DNA from: Muribaculaceae bacterium
Lineage (GTDB): Bacteria; Bacteroidota; Bacteroidia; Bacteroidales; Muribaculaceae
Direction: 5' to 3'
Assembly: GCA_022511505.1 (NCBI GenBank)
Contig: JAFLTK010000260.1
Span: forward strand, 1-12,720
Length of the DNA stretch: 12,720 bases
A model generated the notes under the pieces. The model had not been told where the DNA came from. It saw nothing but the letters and a program-made list of their open reading frames with translations, and searched no databases. How positions within the stretch are numbered: the first letter of the stretch is position 1; the number at the start of each line of letters is the position of its first letter. Both the position numbers and the translations under genes were made by a program. This document shows, in pieces, positions 1-7,127 of the stretch.

Positions 1-44
1 TTTTAAACCTTTATCTTAATCTAATACTATGAAAAACACACATA

Positions 45-76
45 CAAAAGTAGGCATTCTTGCAATACCCTCCAAA
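45..76 (-). promoter_or_regulatory. Bacteroidota-type promoter for a gene beyond the left edge
   Basis: Read on the minus strand, TTTG (76-73) is followed by 20 bases and then TACTTTTG (52-45). This is a full match to the Bacteroidota sigma factor consensus (-33 TTTG or TTG, about 19-21 bases, -7 TAnnTTTG). Transcription would start near position 38-40 and leave the window leftwards after an AT-rich leader. The gene it would serve is not visible. It suggests that the gene to the left is not simply an extension of the polyamine gene's transcript. This is a consensus match only. Confidence 0.55.
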
Positions 77-126
77 TTTTCAAGCATTTTTTAACCTACA
101 TTAATAAACCTAAACTAAAATTTGGA
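71..126. repeat. 10-bp inverted repeat around a promoter
   Basis: TCCAAATTTT (71-80) and AAAATTTGGA (117-126) are perfect 10-base inverted repeats separated by 36 bases. The left arm contains the -33 element of the promoter read leftwards from here. It could be a weak transcript-end structure for the gene ending at 148, or an operator-like site. The DNA is AT-rich, so chance occurrence is not negligible. I see no GC-rich stem with a T-run that would make a clear terminator in 1-147. Confidence 0.35.
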
Positions 127-147
127 TAAAAAATGCGAAAACTCGGG

Positions 148-1347
148 TCAATCCAATTCCAGATCGCCGTTAAACACCTCGTGCCAGGGCAAACCGTTGA
201 CGGCGACGGCCTCGAGGAACGGGTCGGGATTAAACTCCTCGACATTGTAAACGCCGGCCTTGCGCCATTGTCCCGTCAGGAACATCATCGCGCCACACAT
301 TGCCGGGACGCCGGTCGTGTAACTAACGGCTTGCATGCCGGTCTCCTTGTAGGCCTCCTCGTGGCTACAATTATTATAGATGTAATAGGTCAGCGGTTTC
401 CCTTCCTTGTCGAGGCCCTTGATGCGGCAGCCGATTGAGGTCTGGCCGGTGTAATTTTCGCCAAGGTCCTGAGGATTGGGGAGGACAGCCTTTAGGAATT
501 GTAGGGGAACGATTTTTGTGCCGTTATATTCGACCTCGTCGATGCGGGCCATGCCGATGTTTTGGATAACGCGAAGGTGGGTCAGATACTCTTGACCGAA
601 TGTCATCCAGAAACGGGCGCGCTTCAGCGTCGGGAAATTCTTGACAAGGCTCTCGAGTTCTTCGTGAAACAGCAGGTAACTGTCACGCGGACCAATCTCG
701 GGATAGTTCAGCGAGCGGTGGAATTCCAGAGGTTTGGTGACAACCCACTGTCCTTCTTCCCAGTAACGGCCGTTCTGGGTAATCTCGCGGATGTTAATCT
801 CGGGGTTGAAGTTGGTGGCAAAGGCTTTCCCGTGGTCACCGGCGTTGCAGTCAACGATGTCGAGATACTGCATCTCGCTGAAATAGTGCTTGGCGGCATA
901 AGCGGTAAACACGCCGGTCACGCCCGGGTCAAAGCCACAGCCAAGGATGGCGGTCAGTCCGGCCTTCTCAAATTTCTCCTTGTAGGCCCACTGCCACGAG
1001 TACTCAAAGTGTGCCTCATCCTTGGGCTCATAGTTGGCTGTATCGAGATAGTTGACGCCGGTCTCGAGGCAGGCGTCCATGATGGTCAGGTCCTGATAGG
1101 GAAGCGCGACGTTGATAACGAGCGCGGGCTTGTGGCGACGGAACAGTTCAACGAGTTGTGGCACCGAGTCGGCATCAACACAGTCGGCGCTGACCCACGG
1201 CTTACCAATAGCGTCGACAACCGCCTGACACTTGGACAGTGTGCGTGACGCGATGACGATTTCGCTGAAAACTTCGGGATGCTGGGCACATTTATGGGCC
1301 ACTACGGTTCCAACACCGCCGGCTCCGATAATAATTACCTTTGACAT
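148..1347 (-). CDS. Carboxynorspermidine/carboxyspermidine synthase (saccharopine dehydrogenase family)
   Basis: This 399-residue cytosolic NADPH-dependent enzyme probably condenses aspartate beta-semialdehyde with a diamine (putrescine or 1,3-diaminopropane). The product is carboxyspermidine or carboxynorspermidine, the first step of the alternative spermidine pathway used by gut Bacteroides. Seen in the sequence: an N-terminal Rossmann fold with GAGGVG at residues 8-13, the segment LDTANYEPKDEAHF near 101-114, and GCGFDPGVTGVF near 136-147, all typical of the saccharopine dehydrogenase family. Length and full-length similarity fit the carboxynorspermidine synthase branch better than true saccharopine dehydrogenase. 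The ATG is preceded by an A/G-rich stretch (AAAAGAAGAA), which supports this start. It lies 34 bases after the DUF4199 gene with no terminator between, so the two are probably cotranscribed. The partner decarboxylase is not in the window. Diamine preference cannot be read from sequence alone. Confidence 0.85.
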   Translation of the reverse strand: MSKVIIIGAGGVGTVVAHKCAQHPEVFSEIVIASRTLSKCQAVVDAIGKPWVSADCVDADSVPQLVELFRRHKPALVINVALPYQDLTIMDACLETGVNYLDTANYEPKDEAHFEYSWQWAYKEKFEKAGLTAILGCGFDPGVTGVFTAYAAKHYFSEMQYLDIVDCNAGDHGKAFATNFNPEINIREITQNGRYWEEGQWVVTKPLEFHRSLNYPEIGPRDSYLLFHEELESLVKNFPTLKRARFWMTFGQEYLTHLRVIQNIGMARIDEVEYNGTKIVPLQFLKAVLPNPQDLGENYTGQTSIGCRIKGLDKEGKPLTYYIYNNCSHEEAYKETGMQAVSYTTGVPAMCGAMMFLTGQWRKAGVYNVEEFNPDPFLEAVAVNGLPWHEVFNGDLELD

Positions 1348-1381
1348 TTCTTCTTTTAAAGTGGTGATATATTGTGAATTG

Positions 1382-1924
1382 TTATTTCTTGTTGACCGGG
1401 ATAAGACTCACGAAAAACGACAGTATCAGTGCCGTTATCGAGCCAATCAGAGTCACAAACCAAATCATTGTCATATTGAACGTGATTGCAGACGTCGGGT
1501 TGACGCCGCCGGTTGCTTTCTCAATCTCGTTGCCATAGTCAACGAGTTCCTTGACACCGCTTTCACGCATCGTCTGCAACGACATCTCAAACGTCTCATT
1601 GAGATAGTCAGGGTTAATCCAACGCATATAGACAAACGACAGAGCAAATGCAATCAGCGCACCGCACGCGCTCATCACCAACCCCTGCATCCACAGGGCC
1701 GACTTGGTCACAAAACCGCCCTCGGCCACATAATAGCGACGCTGCATTATGAAAATCAGCACCGGCGCAAAAATGACCAGCGCGATAAACACCAGATTCA
1801 GTAACGGCATCTTCATGCTGAATATCATCGAAAACACCAGCACACTGAGATAGACGCCAAAGACGACGCCATCCTCGCCGCCGCGTGCATAGGGGCTCTG
1901 TATTTCTTTATGTTCAGGTAACAT
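1382..1924 (-). CDS. DUF4199-type four-helix membrane protein
   Basis: This 180-residue inner membrane protein is of unknown function and resembles the DUF4199 family found across Bacteroidota. Four hydrophobic stretches are visible at about residues 18-37, 41-60, 77-100 and 151-175. Helices 3 and 4 are separated by a polar, helix-prone soluble segment (about 101-148) containing NPDYLNETFE and a run of Glu and Lys. This layout and length fit the family. There is no cleavable signal peptide. The start is the ATG at 1924, about 100 bases below a promoter-like site, and the gene leads the unit that continues into the polyamine synthase gene 34 bases downstream. The family assignment rests on topology and general resemblance, since DUF4199 has no catalytic motif to check. 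A role in the polyamine pathway is not implied by anything beyond position. Confidence 0.7.
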   Translation of the reverse strand: MLPEHKEIQSPYARGGEDGVVFGVYLSVLVFSMIFSMKMPLLNLVFIALVIFAPVLIFIMQRRYYVAEGGFVTKSALWMQGLVMSACGALIAFALSFVYMRWINPDYLNETFEMSLQTMRESGVKELVDYGNEIEKATGGVNPTSAITFNMTMIWFVTLIGSITALILSFFVSLIPVNKK

Positions 1925-2032
1925 TGATTGGCTCGAAATTTTGGTTCAACAGGCTTGAGTTGTTGGTTGCCGCATGCTTAATAGGTTCTACCGACAACCT
2001 TGAATCATTTGGTATAGCAACACTCTGCCATG

Positions 2033-2040
2033 CAAAAGTA
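2033..2040 (-). promoter_or_regulatory. -7 promoter element upstream of the DUF4199 gene
   Basis: The minus strand reads TACTTTTG, an exact match to the Bacteroidota -7 consensus TAnnTTTG. It sits in a local AT-rich patch with a run of eight A just upstream. A clear TTG at the expected -33 position is missing (the region there reads GGTGGTGAAATG), so the match is half of a promoter. Transcription would start near 2026, giving a leader of about 100 bases before the ATG at 1924. It would drive the DUF4199 and polyamine synthase genes. Confidence 0.45.
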
Positions 2041-2073
2041 ACAATTTTTTTTCATTTCACCACCACCATGCTC

Positions 2074-2102
2074 AAATTCGTCACCAAGTTGGTGACGAAT
2101 TT
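2074..2102. repeat. Perfect 29-base palindrome (14-bp arms)
   Basis: The arms AAATTCGTCACCAA (2074-2087) and TTGGTGACGAATTT (2089-2102) are exact inverted copies around a single G at 2088. As RNA it would fold into a long stem with a three- to five-base loop. No T-run follows on either strand, which argues against a simple intrinsic terminator. The symmetry suits a protein-binding site, a dispersed intergenic repeat (REP-like) or an RNA processing stem. I cannot decide between these from one copy. Confidence 0.8.
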
Positions 2103-2238
2103 CGCTTTCGCCCTCCGGGCTCACACCGGCGACAAAAGCCAACGGCGAGTAATGCCTCGCTCGGCCGTGATTTTTGTCCGCTTAGCGGTGCTAAGATACT
2201 ATTCAGGATAGCCATTATTTTGCCTGTTATCTAATGGA

Positions 2239-3468
2239 TTATTGGAGCATGGCGGCGACGCGCTTGAGGGAGTCGATGAAGCGGTCGACCTCGGCGCGGG
2301 TGTTGTAGAGGGCAAAGGATGCGCGGACAACGCCCTCGACGCCGAGGGCATTCATCAACGGCTGGGCACAGTGGTGGCCGGTTCGAACGGCAACACCGAG
2401 TTTGTCGAGCAGCATGCCGACGTCATAGTGGTGGGCGGTCCCGACATTGAACGAAATTATCGCGGCTTTGCCGGGGGCAGTGCCATAGATATGGACATCG
2501 GGTATCTCGTTGAGCATGCGCTCGGTAGCATATTTGAGCAGGTCATCCTCATGGGCGGCAATCGCCTCGACGCCAATGCCGGCCATGTAGTCGATGGCTG
2601 TTTTCATGGCGGCGATGTCGACAAAATCGGGTGTTCCGGCCTCAAACTTGAACGGTAACTCGGCAAAGGTTGTCTTTTCAAACGACACGCTTGCAATCAT
2701 TTCGCCCCCACCTTGATAGGGGGGCATTTTCTCCAAAAGGTGACGCTTGCCGTAAAGAACGCCAACGCCGTTGGGGCCATACATCTTGTGGGACGAAAAG
2801 ACATAGAAATCGGCGTCGAGGTCACGGACGTCGACCGCGAGATGGGCCACCGCCTGGGCACCGTCGACGAGAACGGGGACGCCGGCGGCGTGGGCTATCG
2901 AGATTATTTCCTTGACGGGATTGACGGTACCGAGAACGTTTGAAACGTGGGTAACACCGACGATGCGCGTGCGCGGTGTCAGCAGTTCGCGGAAACGGTC
3001 GATGTCGAGAGCGCCGGTGCTGTCAATAGGCACAACCTTGATAGCGAGGCGTTTGTGTCGTTGGAGTAGTTGCCATGGGACGATATTGGCATGGTGCTCC
3101 ATGACGGTCAAGACAATCTCGTCGCCATCCTCAAAGCTGTCGCCGAAACTCGACGCCACGAGGTTGATAGCCTCGGTCGTCCCGCGAGTGAAGATAATCT
3201 CGTCGGTCGACTCGGCGTTGATAAACTTGGCCACGCGACGGCGCGCCGCCTCCTGGAGGTCGGTCGCCTCCTGAGATAAGAAATGCACCCCGCGGTGGAC
3301 GTTGGCCTTGGAGTTATAGTAGTTGTGGACAATGGCGTCGACAACTTGCCTCGGCGTCTGGGTCGTGGCGGTATTATCGAGATAGACGAGCGGCCGGTTG
3401 TAGATTTTTCTTTCGAGGATTGGGAAATCTTCGCGCAGCCGGGCGGTGTCGAGCGGTTCGTTATTCAT
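2239..3468 (-). CDS. sufS: SufS cysteine desulfurase
   Basis: This 409-residue cytosolic PLP enzyme takes sulfur from L-cysteine, leaving alanine, and holds it as a persulfide for the SufBCD scaffold. Visible features are the PLP lysine K228 in FSSHKMYGP, the cofactor-contact segment VMEHHANIVPW (about 122-132), VDGAQ (201-205), and the active-site cysteine C367 in RTGHHCAQP. These motifs and the length place it in the group II SufS/CsdA class rather than NifS/IscS. The reading frame is open for a further 38 codons upstream to an ATG at 3582. That extension lies wholly inside sufD and looks nothing like SufS, so I start at the ATG at 3468, where MNNEPLDTARLREDFPILER matches the family N-terminus. 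The start overlaps the sufD stop by eight bases (ATGAATAA), implying translational coupling. No SufE or SufU partner is encoded nearby. Confidence 0.95.
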   Translation of the reverse strand: MNNEPLDTARLREDFPILERKIYNRPLVYLDNTATTQTPRQVVDAIVHNYYNSKANVHRGVHFLSQEATDLQEAARRRVAKFINAESTDEIIFTRGTTEAINLVASSFGDSFEDGDEIVLTVMEHHANIVPWQLLQRHKRLAIKVVPIDSTGALDIDRFRELLTPRTRIVGVTHVSNVLGTVNPVKEIISIAHAAGVPVLVDGAQAVAHLAVDVRDLDADFYVFSSHKMYGPNGVGVLYGKRHLLEKMPPYQGGGEMIASVSFEKTTFAELPFKFEAGTPDFVDIAAMKTAIDYMAGIGVEAIAAHEDDLLKYATERMLNEIPDVHIYGTAPGKAAIISFNVGTAHHYDVGMLLDKLGVAVRTGHHCAQPLMNALGVEGVVRASFALYNTRAEVDRFIDSLKRVAAMLQ

Positions 3469-4813
3469 TGGTGTGAGTTGATTGGAGGTTGCATCCGTCA
3501 CAGAAATCATCGCCGGCAAAACGTCGTTCAACGAGGTGGCGCAGACGGTCGCGCAAGCCCTCAATCTTGACGCTGTCGACAACGTCGACCATAAACGCCT
3601 GCATCAGCATCGTTCGCGCCTCGGCGACGGGGATGCCGCGCGTCTGCATGTAGAATAGCGCCTCGCTGTCGAGTTGGCCGGTCGTTGCGCCGTGGCTACA
3701 CTTGACGTCGTCGTTGTAGATGAGCAGGCGCGGGGTCGTGTGCATCGACGCTCCGGCCGATGCCAGAATGTTGCGATTTGTCTGGTATGCCTCGGTAAAT
3801 GGGGCGCGCTCGTCAACGAGAATTTCGCCCTCAAAGGCGCCTGTCGACTCGTCGTCGAGCACATACTTAAACATCTGATTGCTATGGCATCGCGGCGCGA
3901 GGTGGTTGACGCGGGTGCAGTTGTCAACATGGCGGCTGTCGCTGTTGACTGCCATGCCGTTGAGTTCGGCCGAGGCGTGTTCGCCAAGGAGGTTGACTAT
4001 ATAGTTGTTGCGAGTGTGGCCCGACGTTAGCGACACGCCGGTGAGGCCAAAACGGCTACCCTCGGCCTGGTTGACGGTTACGGTCGACACGCGGTAGGTT
4101 TCGGCGCTTGATTCCTCGATTTCGCAAAGGTCAAGAGATGCGTTGCGACCGAGTGAAACCTCAACTACCTGATTGACAAGGTAGTCCTGAATGTTGTCCT
4201 GGGTGTGGTCACACGTCAGCAACTGCAACCGGGCGTCGTCCTCAACCACAATCAGCACACGGCGCGTGGCCATCAGCGAGATGGGTGCGCTGAGGATGTT
4301 GACAACCTGGAGCGGTCGCTCGGTTGCCACGCCTTTGGCGACGTGGATAAACACGCCGTCCTGGGCCAGCAGATCGTTGAGCGCGATAAGCGGCGTTTCG
4401 GGCGCAATCGTGCCATAGTAGCGTTCGACCAACTCAGGACGTTTCTCGGCAGCCTCTTTGAGCGACATCATTGTCACCCCCTCGGGCAGCAACTCGCTGC
4501 GGGCGGCCACAAAGGCGTCGTTGACCACAAATGCCTGCAAAGGGCTCATATTCGGCACACCACAGCGCAGAGTGGCGGCAAGGTCGACCGGAATGGCGAC
4601 GCGGGCAACGTTGACACCGCGGTCGGGCGCCATCCATTCCCCGACGGGCGATTTCTCGTAGTCGGGGGTGCGACGCGAGGGCAACGATGCGTTATCGAGC
4701 AACTGCCGGGCGGCGGCGCGACGAGCGTTCAGCGCTCCGGCCGACCGACCGTTGATGGTCGCGACGTTGGCGTCATAAAGGTCGATATATTGTTTCAAAC
4801 TGTTCTCTTTCAT
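3461..4813 (-). CDS. sufD: SufD, scaffold subunit of the SufBCD complex
   Basis: This 450-residue cytosolic protein pairs with SufB and two SufC ATPases to build Fe-S clusters. The C-terminal SufBD core is recognisable from EAYQTNRNILASAGA (341-355) through DDVKCSHGATTGQLDSEALFYMQTRGI (368-394). H374 in KCSHGAT corresponds to the SufD histidine (H360 in E. coli) implicated in cluster assembly at the SufB-SufD interface. The N-terminal third is more divergent, as is normal for SufD. The very C-terminus carries DDFCDGC with a CxxC pair (C438, C441), which I do not recognise as a standard SufD feature. The gene starts 14 bases after sufC and overlaps sufS by eight bases, so the three are surely one transcript. 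The assignment to SufD rather than SufB rests on lower similarity and on SufB being present separately upstream. Confidence 0.93.
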   Translation of the reverse strand: MKENSLKQYIDLYDANVATINGRSAGALNARRAAARQLLDNASLPSRRTPDYEKSPVGEWMAPDRGVNVARVAIPVDLAATLRCGVPNMSPLQAFVVNDAFVAARSELLPEGVTMMSLKEAAEKRPELVERYYGTIAPETPLIALNDLLAQDGVFIHVAKGVATERPLQVVNILSAPISLMATRRVLIVVEDDARLQLLTCDHTQDNIQDYLVNQVVEVSLGRNASLDLCEIEESSAETYRVSTVTVNQAEGSRFGLTGVSLTSGHTRNNYIVNLLGEHASAELNGMAVNSDSRHVDNCTRVNHLAPRCHSNQMFKYVLDDESTGAFEGEILVDERAPFTEAYQTNRNILASAGASMHTTPRLLIYNDDVKCSHGATTGQLDSEALFYMQTRGIPVAEARTMLMQAFMVDVVDSVKIEGLRDRLRHLVERRFAGDDFCDGCNLQSTHTNE

Positions 4814-4827
4814 AGTCGATGCCGGGT

Positions 4828-5595
4828 CTACTCTTGGTCAATCTGCTGTTTAATCCAGTCATAGCCGCGCTCCTCGAGTTCGAGGGCCAGTTCCGGTCCG
4901 CCGGTGTGGACAATGCGTCCCTTGTAGAGAATGTGGACAACATCGGGCTTGATGTAATCGAGCAGGCGCTGATAGTGGGTGATGACGATGGTGGCGTTGC
5001 GCGTGGTTTTCAGCGCATTAACGCCTCCGGCAACAACGCGCAAGGCGTCGATGTCAAGGCCGCTGTCGGTCTCGTCGAGTATCGACAGGCGCGGCTCGAG
5101 GACAGCCATCTGGAATATCTCGTTACGCTTCTTTTCGCCGCCCGAGAAACCCTCGTTGACCGAGCGCGACGCGAGTTTGTTGTCGAGTTCCACAATCGCG
5201 CGCTTTTGTCTCATCATCTTCAGGAAGTCGCCGGCGCTCATCGGCTGCTCGCCGAAATATTTGCGCTTGGCGTTGACGGCGGCGCGCATGAAGTTGACCA
5301 TCGACACGCCGGGTATCTCAACGGGGTATTGGAACGACAGGAACAATCCCTCGTGGGCACGGTCTTCGGGCGATAACGAAAGTAGGTCGACACCGTGGAA
5401 ATTGACGCTACCCTCGGTGACGGTAAACGCCGGATTGCCGGCAAGCACGGCGCTCAGCGTCGATTTGCCCGACCCGTTAGGGCCCATGATGGCGTGAACC
5501 TCGCCCTCGCGAATGGTCAGATTTACTCCCTTCAATATCTCCTTGCCCTCGACATTGGCGTGCAAGTCTTTGACATCTAATAATATATCTTTCAT
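4828..5595 (-). CDS. sufC: SufC, ABC-type ATPase of the SufBCD complex
   Basis: This 255-residue cytosolic ATPase drives the conformational change in the SufB-SufD scaffold during Fe-S cluster assembly. It is ABC-like but has no membrane partner. All nucleotide-binding motifs are intact: Walker A GPNGSGKST (38-46), Q-loop Q89 in FLSFQYP, signature SGGEKKRNE (151-159), Walker B LSILDETDSGLD (170-181, with E175 as catalytic base), and H-loop H207 in VITHYQR. The signature form SGGEKKRNEI and the DETDSGLD block are hallmarks of SufC rather than transport ATPases. Length is normal for the family. It lies 19 bases after sufB and 14 bases before sufD. The ATG at 5595 begins with MKDILLDVKDLHANVEGKEI, as expected for the family. 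Confidence 0.97.
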   Translation of the reverse strand: MKDILLDVKDLHANVEGKEILKGVNLTIREGEVHAIMGPNGSGKSTLSAVLAGNPAFTVTEGSVNFHGVDLLSLSPEDRAHEGLFLSFQYPVEIPGVSMVNFMRAAVNAKRKYFGEQPMSAGDFLKMMRQKRAIVELDNKLASRSVNEGFSGGEKKRNEIFQMAVLEPRLSILDETDSGLDIDALRVVAGGVNALKTTRNATIVITHYQRLLDYIKPDVVHILYKGRIVHTGGPELALELEERGYDWIKQQIDQE

Positions 5596-5614
5596 CTTGA
5601 TTATTTTTATCGGT

Positions 5615-7081
5615 TTATCCTACGCTCCCCTCAAGAGTGACGGCGAGCAATCGCTGGGCCTCGACAGCAAACTCCATAGGCAACTTGTTCATCACCTCCT
5701 TGGCATATCCGTTGACAATCAGCGCCACGGCCTCCTCGGTCGGGATGCCGCGCTGGTTACAGTAGAACAACTGGTCCTCTGAAATCTTGGAGGTCGTCGC
5801 CTCGTGTTCCACAATCGCGGTCTCGTTTTGTACATCGATATAGGGGAACGTGTGTGCGCCACAAGTTGAACTCAGCAACAGGCTGTCACACTGGGTGTAG
5901 TTTCTAACTCCGTCGGCCTTGGGAGCGACTTTTACAAGACCGCGGTAACTGTTCTGGCTGTGGCCGGCCGAGATTCCTTTTGACACGATGGTCGAGCGGG
6001 TTTTGCGACCGAGGTGTATCATCTTGGTACCGGTGTCGGCCTGCTGGCGATTGTTGGTGACGGCCACCGAGTAGAACTCGCCAACCGAGCCCTCGCCGGC
6101 CAGGATGCAGCCGGGATATTTCCATGTGATGGCCGAGCCGGTCTCGACCTGAGTCCACGATAGTTTGCTATAATCGCCGCGGCATAAACCGCGCTTGGTC
6201 ACGAAGTTATAGACACCGCCGCGACCCTCGCTGTCGCCGGCATACCAGTTCTGAACCGTCGAATATTTCACCTCGGCGCGCTCCTCGACGATAATCTCGA
6301 CGATGGCCGCGTGAAGTTGGTTCTCGTCGCGCATCGGAGCCGTGCAACCCTCCAAGTAGCTGACGTAGGAGTCGTCGTCGGCTACAATAAGAGTGCGCTC
6401 AAACTGGCCGGTGCCGGCGGCGTTGATGCGGAAGTAGGTCGACAGTTCCATCGGGCAACGAACCCCCTTGGGAATGTAGACAAACGACCCGTCGCTGAAC
6501 ACGGCCGAGTTCAATGCCGCAAAAAAGTTGTCGGTATAGGGAACAACCTTACCGAGGTATTTCTTGACCAACTCGGGATACTCTTTGACGGCCTCTGAGA
6601 ACGAGCAGAAGATGACGCCCATTTCGGCGAGTTTCTCGCGGTGGGTAGTCTTGACGCTGACCGAGTCCATGACAGCGTCCACGGCCATGCCGCTCAACTG
6701 CTTCTGCTCCTCGAGTGGAATACCGAGTTTGTTGAACGTGTCAATCAACTGCGGGTCGACCTCGTCTAGACTCTTGGGCCCCTCTTTCTTGCGAGGGGCG
6801 GCATAGTAACTAATCGCTTGATAATCAATAGGTGGAATATCCAGATGGGCCCATGTCGGCATCTCAAGCGTCAGCCAGTAGCGATAGGCCTTCAGGCGGA
6901 AGTCGAGCAACCACTCGGGCTCGCCTTTCTTGCGCGATATCAGGCGAATAACATCCTCGTTAAGTCCGGTCGGAATGATGTCGGTGTCAATGTCGGTCGT
7001 GAAACCATATTTATAGTCACCTGTCGTCACGTCGTCGATAATGTCGCGCGAGTCATCGCCGGGTGCTTTTATATCTTCCAT
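5615..7081 (-). CDS. sufB: SufB, scaffold subunit of the SufBCD complex
   Basis: This 488-residue protein is the main Fe-S cluster assembly scaffold. The whole protein is highly conserved: YKYGFTTDIDTDIIPTGLNEDVIRLIS near the N-terminus, then IPKGVRCPMELSTYFRI, GHSQNSYRGLVKV, CDSLLLSSTCGAHTFPY and HEATTSKISEDQLFYCNQRGI. The cysteine in SSTCGAHTFPY (C407 with this start) aligns with E. coli SufB C405, the residue needed for sulfur acceptance and cluster formation. The frame is open further upstream: an ATG at 7108 would give 497 residues, and a TTG at 7135 would overlap the cvpA stop. I chose the ATG at 7081 because it gives normal family length and follows an A/T-rich leader in which Bacteroidota starts are common. 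The extra residues at 7082-7135 have no family look. The gene follows cvpA by 46 bases and precedes sufC by 19. Confidence 0.95.
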   Translation of the reverse strand: MEDIKAPGDDSRDIIDDVTTGDYKYGFTTDIDTDIIPTGLNEDVIRLISRKKGEPEWLLDFRLKAYRYWLTLEMPTWAHLDIPPIDYQAISYYAAPRKKEGPKSLDEVDPQLIDTFNKLGIPLEEQKQLSGMAVDAVMDSVSVKTTHREKLAEMGVIFCSFSEAVKEYPELVKKYLGKVVPYTDNFFAALNSAVFSDGSFVYIPKGVRCPMELSTYFRINAAGTGQFERTLIVADDDSYVSYLEGCTAPMRDENQLHAAIVEIIVEERAEVKYSTVQNWYAGDSEGRGGVYNFVTKRGLCRGDYSKLSWTQVETGSAITWKYPGCILAGEGSVGEFYSVAVTNNRQQADTGTKMIHLGRKTRSTIVSKGISAGHSQNSYRGLVKVAPKADGVRNYTQCDSLLLSSTCGAHTFPYIDVQNETAIVEHEATTSKISEDQLFYCNQRGIPTEEAVALIVNGYAKEVMNKLPMEFAVEAQRLLAVTLEGSVG

Positions 7082-7127
7082 ATATAATGTGTTTTCTTTA
7101 TTAAACATAAAACCGAGGCCTTGGTTC

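Larger units (their letters stand above)
1925..2238. other. Gene-free, hairpin-rich intergenic region
   Basis: These 314 bases lie between the sufS stop and the DUF4199 start. No convincing gene is present on either strand. The half nearest sufS (2074-2195) is a chain of four inverted repeats: a 14-bp-arm palindrome (2074-2102); GCTTT/AAAGC plus CGCC/GGCG (2104-2139); ACGG/CCGT enclosing GCGAG/CTCGC (2142-2168); and CTTAGC/GCTAAG with a GGT loop (2181-2195). A weaker CCATTA/TAATGG pair sits just after the sufS stop. The rest (1925-2073) is plainer sequence with a promoter-like site at 2040-2033. No stem is followed by a clear T-run on the minus strand, so a standard intrinsic terminator for suf is not obvious. 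Confidence 0.6.

Noticed and set aside
29..94. 21-codon plus-strand frame starting ATGAAAAACACA
   Set aside because: It is too short, has no recognisable product, and overlaps a better-supported minus-strand promoter.
122..156. TTGGAT/ATCCAA inverted repeat around the stop of the polyamine synthase gene, as a terminator
   Set aside because: The stem is only six bases with a 23-base loop and AT-rich pairing, so it is not a credible intrinsic terminator.
562..1248. Long plus-strand open frame (228 codons) opposite the polyamine synthase gene
   Set aside because: It is antisense to a clearly recognised gene, has no family resemblance, and long antisense frames are expected in GC-rich coding DNA.
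1885..2211. 108-codon plus-strand frame through the intergenic region
   Set aside because: It begins inside the DUF4199 gene on the opposite strand, runs through palindromic sequence and has no protein-like domain or hydrophobic pattern that I recognise.
3469..3582. 38-codon N-terminal extension of sufS
   Set aside because: It lies entirely within sufD in another frame, and the SufS family N-terminus begins at the ATG at 3468.
4205..4864. Plus-strand open frame (219 codons) opposite sufD
   Set aside because: It is a shadow of sufD with no recognisable domain and no start context of its own. The same applies to the plus-strand frames at 4819-5376, 10069-10875 and 11424-12074.
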